Assembly (NCBI GenBank): GCA_937881155.1
Contig: CALGFI010000113.1
Coordinates: 1 to 9,834, forward strand
DNA: 9,834 bases
Reading direction: 5' to 3'
Source: an uncultured bacterium
GTDB lineage: Bacteria; Actinomycetota; UBA4738; HRBIN12
This document shows, piece after piece, positions 1 through 6,585 of the stretch. The notes beneath the pieces were generated by a model that searched no databases, was not told the origin of the DNA, and saw nothing but the letters and a program-made list of their open reading frames with translations. The position numbers and the translations under genes were made by a program. How positions within the stretch are numbered: position 1 is the stretch's first letter; the number at the start of each line of letters is the position of its first letter.

Positions 1-557
1 AGACGCCTTCGCCGGTACCGACCGAGTCGCCGTCGCCGGAGACGCCGGAGGAACCATCTCCCGACCCCGTCCCAACGGTCCCGCCGCCGCCGGCCTGGAG
101 CTTTGACCTGTCCTCATCTGTCGGACTCGGAGCCGGGCAATTCGAGCAGACCTCGTCGAAGGTCAGCGGCAGAGCAGGACAGCACGTGATCTTCTCGGAA
201 ACCGCCGTAGCGCCTCGATCGGATAGCACCGGTTCACGGATGGGTTGGGTGCACGTGGAGTACTGGGGTTCGATGCACGACTCGTCCGGCATGGCCGGGC
301 TGTGGCTATGGGTGGACTCGCCCGAAGGCAGCTATCGCTTCGACGGGAGGGGAACCCTTATCTCCGTAACCGGTGCCAAGGGCGAAGGAGTCACCTATGT
401 GTTCTCGGGCAGCTATGCCCTCGTGGAGCAACCAGTTCTTTCGTCTGACACAACGGCGGACGTCGCGCTCAACGACGGCACTTTTGAACTGCGGCTCCGG
501 TTCTGGCTCGACGCGAAGTCGCTCTACTCGACATCGCTGAAGCTATCCGAGGCCTGA
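1..557 (+). CDS. C-terminal part of an unrecognised protein with a Pro/Ser/Glu-rich linker (5' truncated)
   Basis: The reading frame is open from the left edge (first full codon at 3) to TGA at 555-557, so this is the 3' end of a gene that starts outside the window. The first GTG inside the window (186) is probably not the true start, because the frame upstream of it is plainly protein-like. The visible part has two sections. About 30 residues form a low-complexity linker rich in Pro, Ser, Thr and Glu (repeats such as PSPETPEEPSP, then a PPPP run). A roughly 150-residue segment follows, rich in Gly, Ser, Trp and aromatics with alternating hydrophobic residues (for example GLWLWVDS and FELRLRFWLD), which suggests a beta-sandwich. 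A Pro-rich linker before a beta domain is common in exported actinobacterial proteins, but the N-terminus is not visible and I do not recognise the domain. No function is proposed. Confidence 0.7.
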   Translation, partial: TPSPVPTESPSPETPEEPSPDPVPTVPPPPAWSFDLSSSVGLGAGQFEQTSSKVSGRAGQHVIFSETAVAPRSDSTGSRMGWVHVEYWGSMHDSSGMAGLWLWVDSPEGSYRFDGRGTLISVTGAKGEGVTYVFSGSYALVEQPVLSSDTTADVALNDGTFELRLRFWLDAKSLYSTSLKLSEA

Positions 558-729
558 ATCGACTCGAACGACTTCGCTGTTCCATCCAGTCGTATGGCGC
601 TCGTCGGGCACCATCGTCGCGACGTGTCGCCAACGGAAACATCCGGAGCGAGATCTTCGTCCGGCCAGCGAACCTGTCGACCATCCGTTCGTTCTCCTCA
701 GTGATGGGCTCAGTAGAGGGCGCTAGAAG

Positions 730-768
730 GCTGTCACGCCGTTCGCACGTCGTGTGGGCGTCGGCAGC
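730..768 (+). terminator. Weak candidate stem-loop downstream of the truncated gene
   Basis: GCTGTCACGCC (730-740) can pair with GGCGTCGGCAGC (757-768) through about 11 base pairs, with one G-U pair and one bulged base. The 16-base loop can itself form a short CAC/GTG stem. There is no T-run after it, and it lies about 170 bases beyond the stop at 557, so it could be a distal terminator or a chance structure in GC-rich DNA. Confidence 0.25.
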
Positions 769-833
769 GCTCGATCCGGAACCGGACGATCCCGGCGGCG
801 GTCTCATGGGTCGCTGTAGATCGTGACGTTGGT

Positions 834-862
834 TTGCCCCAGGTGCATGTGATGCCTAGGGT
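834..862 (+). promoter_or_regulatory. Candidate housekeeping-sigma promoter for the RTX gene
   Basis: TTGCCC (834-839) and TAGGGT (857-862) are separated by exactly 17 bases. The -10 fits the actinobacterial TANNNT pattern and the -35 resembles TTGACA in four of six positions. Transcription would start near 869 and leave a leader of about 30 bases that includes the ribosome binding site. This is a pattern match only. Confidence 0.45.
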
Positions 863-882
863 TAGCGCCTCAGCGTTCGGCA

Positions 883-897
883 GGGAGGGGAGAGGGG
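883..897 (+). promoter_or_regulatory. Ribosome binding site of the RTX gene
   Basis: An uninterrupted purine run (GGGAGGGGAGAGGGG) lies directly before ATG 898. It contains strong Shine-Dalgarno cores such as GGAGG and fixes this start codon. Confidence 0.75.
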
Positions 898-2619
898 ATG
901 TTCGAGCGACGGTATCTCACTGCAGGTGAAACGCGACGGCGGCTGACTTCGATCCTTGTTCTTTCGTCCGCGATCCTTCTGGTCATGCTGTTCCTAGCCC
1001 CGCCGGCGTCAGCAGCGACCTGCGTGTTCGATGACCCAAATAACGAACTCGAGGTAACGATGGCGGCGGGACAAGGGCTGACGTTCTCAATCGGGCCCAC
1101 CAACACGATCCTGGTGAACGGGAATGAAACCGATGTCGCTCCGTGTGACGTGGGCACGACCGTCCTCACGACGGGTGACATCACGGCGATCATTATCACC
1201 GGGACGAGTGGCAACGACTCGCTAACCATCAGTCAGGCGGGAACCGCAACGTGGCCCGATACGATCAACTTCACGTTCGACGGCGAGGCCGGAACGGACA
1301 CGCTCACGATCACCGGTGACTCGACAGCCGACACCATCGTCTTCGGCAGCACCGGGATCAATCTCGACGCCACAGGGAGCAATGACATCGCCGTCAGCGA
1401 CACTGAGACGTTCGTCGTGAACGCCGGTGGGGGTAATGACACCGTCTCCGGTGGTGGGGGCGGCACCCCGAGCACGGGCAGCGCCTTCACCTTGGCGATG
1501 ACGATCAATGGCGAAGCCGGGAGCGACACCCTCACGGGTGGCAACGGCAACGACACCATCAACGGCGGCACCGACACGAGCAACGACACGATGAATGGCG
1601 GCGCTGGCACGGACACGCTTACCTACGCCGGCGTCGCGACCGCCGTCACGGTCAACCTCGGCACGACGACCGCTCAGAACACCGGGGGAGCGGGGACCGA
1701 TACGATCTCGAACTTCGAGAACCTGACCGGCGGCTCCGGGGCGGACACGCTGACCGGCTCGGCCGCCAACAACGCGATCATCGGCGGCGCGGGCAACGAT
1801 ACTGTCAACGGCGGTGCCGGTAACGACAGCCTCTCGGGCGGGGATGGCGACGACACCCTGATCGGCGGTGCCGGCAACGACACGATCAACGGCGACGCCG
1901 GGACCGACACCGTGAGCTACGCGGGCACGAACGCCGCCGTCACCGTGAACCTGTCGCTCACGACGGCCCAGAACACCGGTGGCGCCGGGACCGACACCAT
2001 CACCAACACCGAGAACGCGACGGGCGGCAACGGGAACGACACGCTTACGGGCTCGACGGCGAACAACGTTCTCAACGGCGCCAACGGCAACGACGTCCTC
2101 AACGGCGGCGACGGCAACGACGTCCTCACCGGCGGCGACGGCTCGGATACCGCGGCGTACGCGGGAGCGGCCGCCGCGGTGACCGTCGACATCGCAGCTG
2201 GAACCGCTTCGGGCCAAGGCACCGACACGCTGTCCGGGGTGGAGAACGCGACGGGGTCCGCGTTCAACGACACGCTCGTCGGGAGCAGTTCGGCCAACAC
2301 GCTCCGTGGGGGAGGCGGCGACGACAACCTCACGGGCGCTGACGGCGACGACACGCTGGGCGGTGGAGGCGGGAACGACACCGCCAAGGGCGGCTCGGGT
2401 GACGACTCGGTCAGGCTCGGCGCTGGCGACGATGCCTCTCGCGGAGGCGGAGGGAACGACACCCTCCGGGGCGGCGGGGGCAACGACGCCCTGCGGGGCG
2501 GCGCCGGGAACGACACCCTCCGTGGAGGCGCCGGCAACGACCTCCTGAGGGGAGGCCCGGGTAACGACACCTGCAAAGACGGCCCTGGGAGAGATTCGGT
2601 CGCCGGCTGCGAGAACTAA
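898..2619 (+). CDS. Secreted RTX-type calcium-binding repeat protein (hemolysin-type GGxGxDxxx repeats)
   Basis: The product has 573 residues and an ATG start after a strong ribosome binding site. Residues 1-39 form a Sec signal peptide: basic RRR at 13-15, hydrophobic 18-34, and a likely cut after PPASA. Residues 40-170 are a Thr/Asp-rich beta region with two early Cys (42 and about 82). The rest is RTX-like. Clusters of GGxGNDT nonapeptides, which in this family bind Ca2+ in a parallel beta-roll, alternate with three copies of a YAG-x-A-AVTVNL...DTI...EN-TG linker module starting near residues 240, 338 and 418. Residues 470-559 are ten uninterrupted nonapeptides. The tail contains two Cys 11 residues apart and ends GCEN. 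An N-terminal Sec signal and no visible type I exporter gene indicate Sec export across a single membrane, unlike Gram-negative RTX toxins. No catalytic domain is visible. A structural, adhesive or Ca2+-buffering surface protein is the likely role (inference). The gene converges on the DUF1996 gene. Confidence 0.85.
   Translation: MFERRYLTAGETRRRLTSILVLSSAILLVMLFLAPPASAATCVFDDPNNELEVTMAAGQGLTFSIGPTNTILVNGNETDVAPCDVGTTVLTTGDITAIIITGTSGNDSLTISQAGTATWPDTINFTFDGEAGTDTLTITGDSTADTIVFGSTGINLDATGSNDIAVSDTETFVVNAGGGNDTVSGGGGGTPSTGSAFTLAMTINGEAGSDTLTGGNGNDTINGGTDTSNDTMNGGAGTDTLTYAGVATAVTVNLGTTTAQNTGGAGTDTISNFENLTGGSGADTLTGSAANNAIIGGAGNDTVNGGAGNDSLSGGDGDDTLIGGAGNDTINGDAGTDTVSYAGTNAAVTVNLSLTTAQNTGGAGTDTITNTENATGGNGNDTLTGSTANNVLNGANGNDVLNGGDGNDVLTGGDGSDTAAYAGAAAAVTVDIAAGTASGQGTDTLSGVENATGSAFNDTLVGSSSANTLRGGGGDDNLTGADGDDTLGGGGGNDTAKGGSGDDSVRLGAGDDASRGGGGNDTLRGGGGNDALRGGAGNDTLRGGAGNDLLRGGPGNDTCKDGPGRDSVAGCEN
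1611..2304 (+). repeat. Three tandem copies of a long RTX linker module
   Basis: Three coding repeats begin near 1611, 1908 and 2146. Each opens with D-T-x-x-YAG, continues with an AVTV strand and a DT-(I/L) segment, and reaches an EN-(L/A)-TG motif before returning to GGxGNDT nonapeptides. The first two share TTAQNTGGAGTDTI exactly in protein, while the DNA differs mainly at third codon positions. The third copy is shorter and lacks that segment. The pattern suggests an older duplication kept under protein-level selection. Confidence 0.75.
2305..2574 (+). repeat. 27-base tandem repeat, ten in-frame copies (RTX nonapeptides)
   Basis: Ten consecutive 27-base units encode nonapeptides in perfect register. 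In order they are RGGGGDDNL, TGADGDDTL, GGGGGNDTA, KGGSGDDSV, RLGAGDDAS, RGGGGNDTL, RGGGGNDAL, RGGAGNDTL, RGGAGNDLL and RGGPGNDTC. The last five (2440-2574) are nearly uniform and begin with Arg, while the first five are degenerate. This is a coding repeat, not a CRISPR array: there are no spacers. Confidence 0.85.
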
Positions 2620-2635
2620 CGCGAAACGGACTTGG

Positions 2636-2681
2636 GAGCGGGATCGGCTTTCGGTCTTCGGATCGAGGCCGGTCCCTGCTC
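2636..2681. terminator. Bidirectional hairpin terminator candidate with a TTCG loop
   Basis: The arms 2636-2656 and 2661-2681 pair into about 20 base pairs around the loop TTCG (2657-2660), with one bulged T in each arm and three G-U pairs. The innermost pair is C-G, giving C(UUCG)G, a known exceptionally stable tetraloop. The stem fills most of the 62-base gap between two convergent genes and can extend by two or three pairs into the stop codon of the minus-strand gene. Neither side has a T-run, which is common for actinobacterial terminators. It probably ends both transcripts. Confidence 0.65.
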
Positions 2682-4763
2682 CTATGTGAACCGTAGACGC
2701 AGGAGGAACACGTCCCGATCACCGGCGTTGGCCTGTCCCTCGAAGACTCCATGCGTGGTGCCGGTGACGTAGAGCGAAGTGGCGTCGATCGCCGCACCGT
2801 ACGCTCGGTCGTAGTCGATCGTGCCGAGCTGCATCGTCCAGATCGGAGCTCCTTCCTTCCGGAGGTAACGGCTGGCGAACACATCGGTCTCACCGATCAA
2901 GCCGGGTTCCGGCGTTAGGGCTCCGAGCGTCGATCCGACGACGTAGACGCCGCTCCGCCGAGCGACGATCGCGGCGGCATCGTCGTCGGCCGCGGTCCCG
3001 AACTGGTGGGTCCACGCCGCGGTGCCGTCGGAACCCATCGCGTGAACGAACGCGTCGAGACCGCCCGCGGCCTCCTGGTCCGGGAACGTCGAGTCGGTGG
3101 TTCCGCCCACGAACACTTGCTGCTGCTTGAATGCGGCGACCGCCGTGGCGACGTCGTCACCGATCGTTCCAAATTGTCGCGTCCACGCGACCTGTCCGTC
3201 TCCCCAGTACGCGCGGACGAACGCATCCGCGTCCCCGACCGATGAACCGCCTTGCAGCGATCCATTCGTCCAGCCGGCCGTCACCGGGTGGATGCCGCGA
3301 ACGGCGAGTGCGCGGATCTCGTCCGTGCCGGCGCTTCCGAACTGGCGGATCCACACCCGGGTGCCATCGGGCGAAAGCTTGGCGATCCAGGCGTCCCGCC
3401 CTCTCGCCCCGGCTCCCGGTCTCAGAACTCCGTCCGTCCAGCCGGCCACGTACACACCGGAGGTGGGCGTAGCGGCGATCGCCGTCGCCTGCTCGTCGGC
3501 CCGGGTTCCGAACTGGATGAGCCACTGGAGGTTGCCGGACGTGCCGAAGCTTGCCACGAACGCATCGTCGCCGCCGCGGGCCGTCTGACCCGGCAGGCGT
3601 CCGTCGGTAAAGCCGCTCACGTACACACGGTCGCTGGCCGCGCTCGCGGCGAGGGCGTGGTCGATCCCCGCCGATCCGAACTGTCGGGTCCAACGGACCT
3701 TGCCGTCACGGTCGTACGCGCGGACGAAGACGTCCGATCGGCGGCGGTACGTCTGGCCGAGCTGGAAATTGGTGAACCCCGCCACGTACGGGCCGTCCCG
3801 CCCCGCCGCCGCCGCGTACCCCAGGTCGTACCGGCTCGTGCCGAACTGACGCGCCCACGCCAGCGAGGCCGACCCGGCGATCGATCCACAGTGGACGACT
3901 GCCACCAGACACGCCTCGACGAGCTCGTCCAGCCGCTCCTGCTGCCACGTGTTCCAGAAGTCGGAGTGCATGGACCAGTAGGGACCGCTCGAGAGCGTGA
4001 GCCTCACCGAGCCATCGGCATTCGTCGGGTTCATGACGCCGTAGTGGATGCGTTGGCTGAGGCGAGGAAGGACGTGCGGGAAACCCGCCGGGCAGGCTCC
4101 ACCGACCTGATACACGACGCTCCCCAGCTCGAGACCGACACCATCCCAACAGTTGGGAAGATTGACGATCGCGATGATCCCGTCCACGAACGCGTACTGC
4201 GACCACTCCGAGCAGTCGTAGGGAGCCTCGCGACGGGGCGTCTTCACCTCGCGGGTCTCCCCGCAGTACCACCGAACATGCGGATTCTCCGCGGCGGAAG
4301 CGGCATTGAGGTTGCCGCCGATGACCTTCAACCCGGCGGGGATCGTCTCGGTCTGCTGTCCCGCGTTCCCCAGGTAGTAGATCCGCATGGCTTTCGGCTC
4401 GATCTGCTTGCCGTTCATGTATGCCGTTGGCGCCCAGTACGGCGCGGTGTCGCTCGAAGGCCGACAGATGGTCCTACTCGACAGGAGCTCGTTGACGGTC
4501 GAGAACGCGTCGGCGGACACGTTGCCGAAGAAATCGTGCAAGTGTGACGCGCCGGGTTGGCCGGGGAACACGATCGGATCGTCAGGCAGGGTGTGTGTGT
4601 ACCGGCAACGAACGACGAACTGCCCGACCGCCCCCGCCGCCTCCGCCTTGAACGGCGGCGTCACCAGGGAAGCCACCACGAGGGTGCCAACGACTACGGC
4701 AGCGATGACGCCGATACGGTGAGAGCGATCCGCCGCGGAGGTGGGCCGGGGCACACGATTCAC
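2682..4763 (-). CDS. Secreted DUF1996 protein fused to a seven-bladed SBBP-type beta-propeller
   Basis: The product has 693 residues and a GTG start at 4763. Residues 1-43 are a long signal peptide (hydrophobic 18-34, then FKAEAAG). Residues about 45-295 match DUF1996 as I know it: HLHDFFGN (74-81), a YWAPTAYMNG segment (109-118), WYCG (165-168), NCWDG (204-208) and MHSDFWNTW (265-273). The conserved His/Asp residues suggest a metal or polar-ligand site, but the family function is unknown. Residues about 300-693 hold seven repeats of a W-x-x-QFG strand with Trp at 303, 358, 414, 471, 527, 584 and 642, a spacing of 55-58 residues. Each is followed by a YVAG(F/W)T(D/N)G-like strand and a D-A/V-F-V-x strand. 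Seven copies is exactly a closed propeller, and the chain ends with the last strand. Such propellers usually bind ligands or partners. No enzyme signature is visible beyond DUF1996. The gene is divergent from the Ig-like gene. Confidence 0.85.
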   Translation of the reverse strand: MNRVPRPTSAADRSHRIGVIAAVVVGTLVVASLVTPPFKAEAAGAVGQFVVRCRYTHTLPDDPIVFPGQPGASHLHDFFGNVSADAFSTVNELLSSRTICRPSSDTAPYWAPTAYMNGKQIEPKAMRIYYLGNAGQQTETIPAGLKVIGGNLNAASAAENPHVRWYCGETREVKTPRREAPYDCSEWSQYAFVDGIIAIVNLPNCWDGVGLELGSVVYQVGGACPAGFPHVLPRLSQRIHYGVMNPTNADGSVRLTLSSGPYWSMHSDFWNTWQQERLDELVEACLVAVVHCGSIAGSASLAWARQFGTSRYDLGYAAAAGRDGPYVAGFTNFQLGQTYRRRSDVFVRAYDRDGKVRWTRQFGSAGIDHALAASAASDRVYVSGFTDGRLPGQTARGGDDAFVASFGTSGNLQWLIQFGTRADEQATAIAATPTSGVYVAGWTDGVLRPGAGARGRDAWIAKLSPDGTRVWIRQFGSAGTDEIRALAVRGIHPVTAGWTNGSLQGGSSVGDADAFVRAYWGDGQVAWTRQFGTIGDDVATAVAAFKQQQVFVGGTTDSTFPDQEAAGGLDAFVHAMGSDGTAAWTHQFGTAADDDAAAIVARRSGVYVVGSTLGALTPEPGLIGETDVFASRYLRKEGAPIWTMQLGTIDYDRAYGAAIDATSLYVTGTTHGVFEGQANAGDRDVFLLRLRFT

Positions 4764-4777
4764 GGCGGCCCATCCTA
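4764..4777 (-). promoter_or_regulatory. Start-region motif TAGGAT-N8-GTG of the DUF1996 gene
   Basis: On the minus strand TAGGAT (4777-4772) is followed by GGGCCGCC and the GTG start. The motif can be read as a TANNNT -10 box of a leaderless transcript that begins at or near the GTG, or as an AGGA Shine-Dalgarno about 9-10 bases from the start. I see no good -35 at standard spacing. An out-of-frame ATG inside the motif (4773) does not lead into the gene. The same arrangement precedes the gene starting at 7764. Confidence 0.45.
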
Positions 4778-4839
4778 GTCGCCACCTGGTGGGCCAAGGC
4801 CGTCCGCAGCGGAAACGAGCGCACGGATCCTCGCAACCT

Positions 4840-4867
4840 TTGGCGGTCTGAGCACGTTGTCTACTAC
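4840..4867 (+). promoter_or_regulatory. Weak candidate promoter for the Ig-like/RTX gene
   Basis: TTGGCG (4840-4845) is followed after 16 bases by TACTAC (4862-4867). The -10 lacks the final T of the TANNNT pattern, so the match is poor. It is listed because it is the best candidate in the 172-base divergent gap. Confidence 0.2.
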
Positions 4868-4920
4868 AGAGAACGCGCTCCGTGTTGCGTTTGCCAGGAG
4901 GCGAGCGTCACGGCGCTGCC

Positions 4921-4930
4921 GGAAGGGGGG
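4921..4930 (+). promoter_or_regulatory. Ribosome binding site that decides the start at 4936
   Basis: GGAAGGGGGG ends five bases before ATG 4936. The longer frame starting at GTG 4882 has no comparable site and would put 18 extra residues, rich in Arg and Gly, before the signal peptide. The 4936 start is therefore preferred. Confidence 0.65.
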
Positions 4931-4935
4931 GCCGG

Positions 4936-6585
4936 ATGGGTCTCGTTGGTGCTCGGATCCGTCGAGCGAGCACGCATTCCATGGTGCTCTCGACCGCTCT
5001 ATTTATCGTCATCGCCCTGGTGGTTCCGATGGCCGGTGTTGCCGTGGCCAATCACGGCTCGCGAACGCTCCAGCTCACTCCGGAGACGGACGACAACCCG
5101 GTCGCCACCACCCACACCGTGACCGCCACGTTGGACGCCGCGGCGGACGCGACGTCGGGCACGATCGAGATCGACTTCGAGGTCAACGGGCCAGGCGACC
5201 CGGATACGCCCGATGCCTACTCCCCGACGTCGCCCGACTTCACCTGTGACATCACGTCGGGGAACAGCAGCTGCACCATCTCGTACTCGAGCACCGTCGT
5301 GGGCACGGACGAGATCGACGGCTGGATCGATCACGACAAGGACAACGCCACGCTGACCGGTGAGCTCGACCAGGCAGAGGGGCCCGACGCGGGGAACCCC
5401 GCGGTCGGTGAGCCGAGTGGCGGCGTCGACGCTCCGGGCGGCACCGCGGAGCCGGATACCACCGACGTCGTGACGAAGACGTGGGTCACGGCTCTTCCTG
5501 CGGGCACGACGTTGGATTGTGACGACGCGAGCGGCAACGACACGGAGACGAACCCCGTCACCGGAGCGGGCTCGCGCGAGACCTACACGTGCACCGTGAT
5601 CGATACCGCGCCGAACCCCGACGTGCCGGTCTCGGGTGCCAGGATCGATGTCGAGAACCTGAACGGCGCGAACGACCCCGACAACTCGGCGGCGGCCGGC
5701 ACGCCCGACTTCAACGACGCCTGCACGACGGGTGGGAACGGCAGGTGCACCGTCACCATCGCAGCGACCGAGTCGCAGGCCGGGGCCGCCGACATCTGCT
5801 TCTGGATCGACGAGGACGTCGACAACGTCTTCAACCCCGCCGGCGCGGAGAACGACGGCGGAGACTGCGAGGAAGCGGTCAATGCGCCCGAGAACGACGA
5901 CAAGACGGACACGGTCATCAAGACCTGGGGCGTTCTGGAGCCCCGGAACATCGACGCGAGGCCCGAGACGGCCACGAACGCTCCGGGGACGGTCCACCGC
6001 GTCACCGCTGTCGTGACCGATCGGGAGGGGAACCCCGTTACGGGAGTGAGCGTTACGTTCACCGAGAGCGGAGTCGGCACGTTCGTGGGAGGCGGGTCGA
6101 CGGCCACGGCAACGACCGACGACCGAGGCCGGGCCACCGCCGAGGTGACGACGCAGACGACCCAGACCGGAACCCAGACGATCACGGCCAGCCTGCCGAC
6201 CGCGGGCGGCGTGGACGAGTGCGAGCGGGCCGCGGGCGATCCCACAGGCGCTCCCGCGGGGAACTGCAGCGACCAGGTCACCAAGACGTGGGCCGTGTGC
6301 CCCGGCTTCGAGGGCGACCCCCGCAACCAGGTGGTCGGGACGTCCGGGGACGACGAACTGGTCGGTACTCCGGGCAGGGACGTCATCTGCGGCCGTGGCG
6401 GGGACGACGTCATCCGGGCCCGCGGCGGGCGGGACCTGGTGCTGGGCGGTGCCGGTGACGATCGCATGAGAGGCGGCCCCGGCAACGACAAGCTCCGGGG
6501 CGGCAGAGGACCTGACACGGCGATCGGCGGCCGCGGTATCGACGTGTGTCGGAGCGCGCGGGTGAAGAGGGGCTGCGAACGATAA
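4936..6585 (+). CDS. Secreted Ig-like (Big_1-type) protein with a C-terminal RTX tail
   Basis: The product has 549 residues from ATG 4936. Residues 1-38 are a signal peptide (basic RIRR, hydrophobic 17-37, cut after VAVA). Three beta-sandwich repeats follow, each closing with a near-identical strand: VTKTW (179-183), VIKTW (327-331) and VTKTW (448-452). The third, about 332-452, resembles bacterial Ig-like domain 1 (Big_1, as in invasins): an N-A-P-G-T-x-H-x-V-T-A-V-V-x-D start, then G-N-P-V and a DDRGRATA segment. Repeats 1 and 2 carry Cys pairs and an acidic WIDxDxDN loop (130-137 and 290-297). Residues about 464-549 are RTX-like (GTSGDDELVG, GGAGDDRMRGGPGNDKLRGG) and end in a C-x8-C tail, GCER. 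The architecture fits a surface or secreted adhesive or structural protein. There is no sortase motif or C-terminal membrane anchor. The TAA stop directly abuts the convergent glycosidase stop. Confidence 0.8.
   Translation: MGLVGARIRRASTHSMVLSTALFIVIALVVPMAGVAVANHGSRTLQLTPETDDNPVATTHTVTATLDAAADATSGTIEIDFEVNGPGDPDTPDAYSPTSPDFTCDITSGNSSCTISYSSTVVGTDEIDGWIDHDKDNATLTGELDQAEGPDAGNPAVGEPSGGVDAPGGTAEPDTTDVVTKTWVTALPAGTTLDCDDASGNDTETNPVTGAGSRETYTCTVIDTAPNPDVPVSGARIDVENLNGANDPDNSAAAGTPDFNDACTTGGNGRCTVTIAATESQAGAADICFWIDEDVDNVFNPAGAENDGGDCEEAVNAPENDDKTDTVIKTWGVLEPRNIDARPETATNAPGTVHRVTAVVTDREGNPVTGVSVTFTESGVGTFVGGGSTATATTDDRGRATAEVTTQTTQTGTQTITASLPTAGGVDECERAAGDPTGAPAGNCSDQVTKTWAVCPGFEGDPRNQVVGTSGDDELVGTPGRDVICGRGGDDVIRARGGRDLVLGGAGDDRMRGGPGNDKLRGGRGPDTAIGGRGIDVCRSARVKRGCER

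Larger units (their letters stand above)
558..897. other. 340-base intergenic region between the truncated gene and the RTX gene
   Basis: I find no convincing gene here. Short frames exist on both strands (for example a 36-codon one from ATG 594), but they lack ribosome binding sites and protein-like composition. The region holds an imperfect hairpin at 730-768, a candidate promoter at 834-862 and the purine-rich ribosome binding site at 883-897. Bases 558-729 show nothing I can assign. No tRNA or small-RNA signature was recognised. Confidence 0.6.

Noticed and set aside
469..807. 112-codon minus-strand frame over the end of the first gene and the intergenic region
   Set aside because: It overlaps the protein-like 3' end of the truncated plus-strand gene, is Arg/Ser-rich with no domain, and has no clear ribosome binding site.
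1222..2576. Long minus-strand frames (331 and 219 codons) opposite the RTX gene
   Set aside because: They mirror the GGxGNDT codon pattern: Gly/Asp/Asn-rich sense codons give stop-free Val/Pro/Ser-rich antisense frames. Their products are low-complexity, and the sense protein has a signal peptide, ribosome binding site and known repeats.
1780..2580. Regular repeats that might suggest a CRISPR array or satellite
   Set aside because: The repeats are in-frame 27-base units with no unique spacers, encoding RTX nonapeptides.
3252..4547. 431-codon plus-strand frame opposite the DUF1996/propeller gene
   Set aside because: It is rich in Arg, His and Pro with no domain, and is the shadow of a clearly recognisable minus-strand protein. 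High GC lengthens such frames.
4882..4935. Upstream GTG start for the Ig-like/RTX gene
   Set aside because: It has no Shine-Dalgarno, and the added residues would precede a normal signal peptide. ATG 4936 has GGAAGGGGGG five bases upstream.
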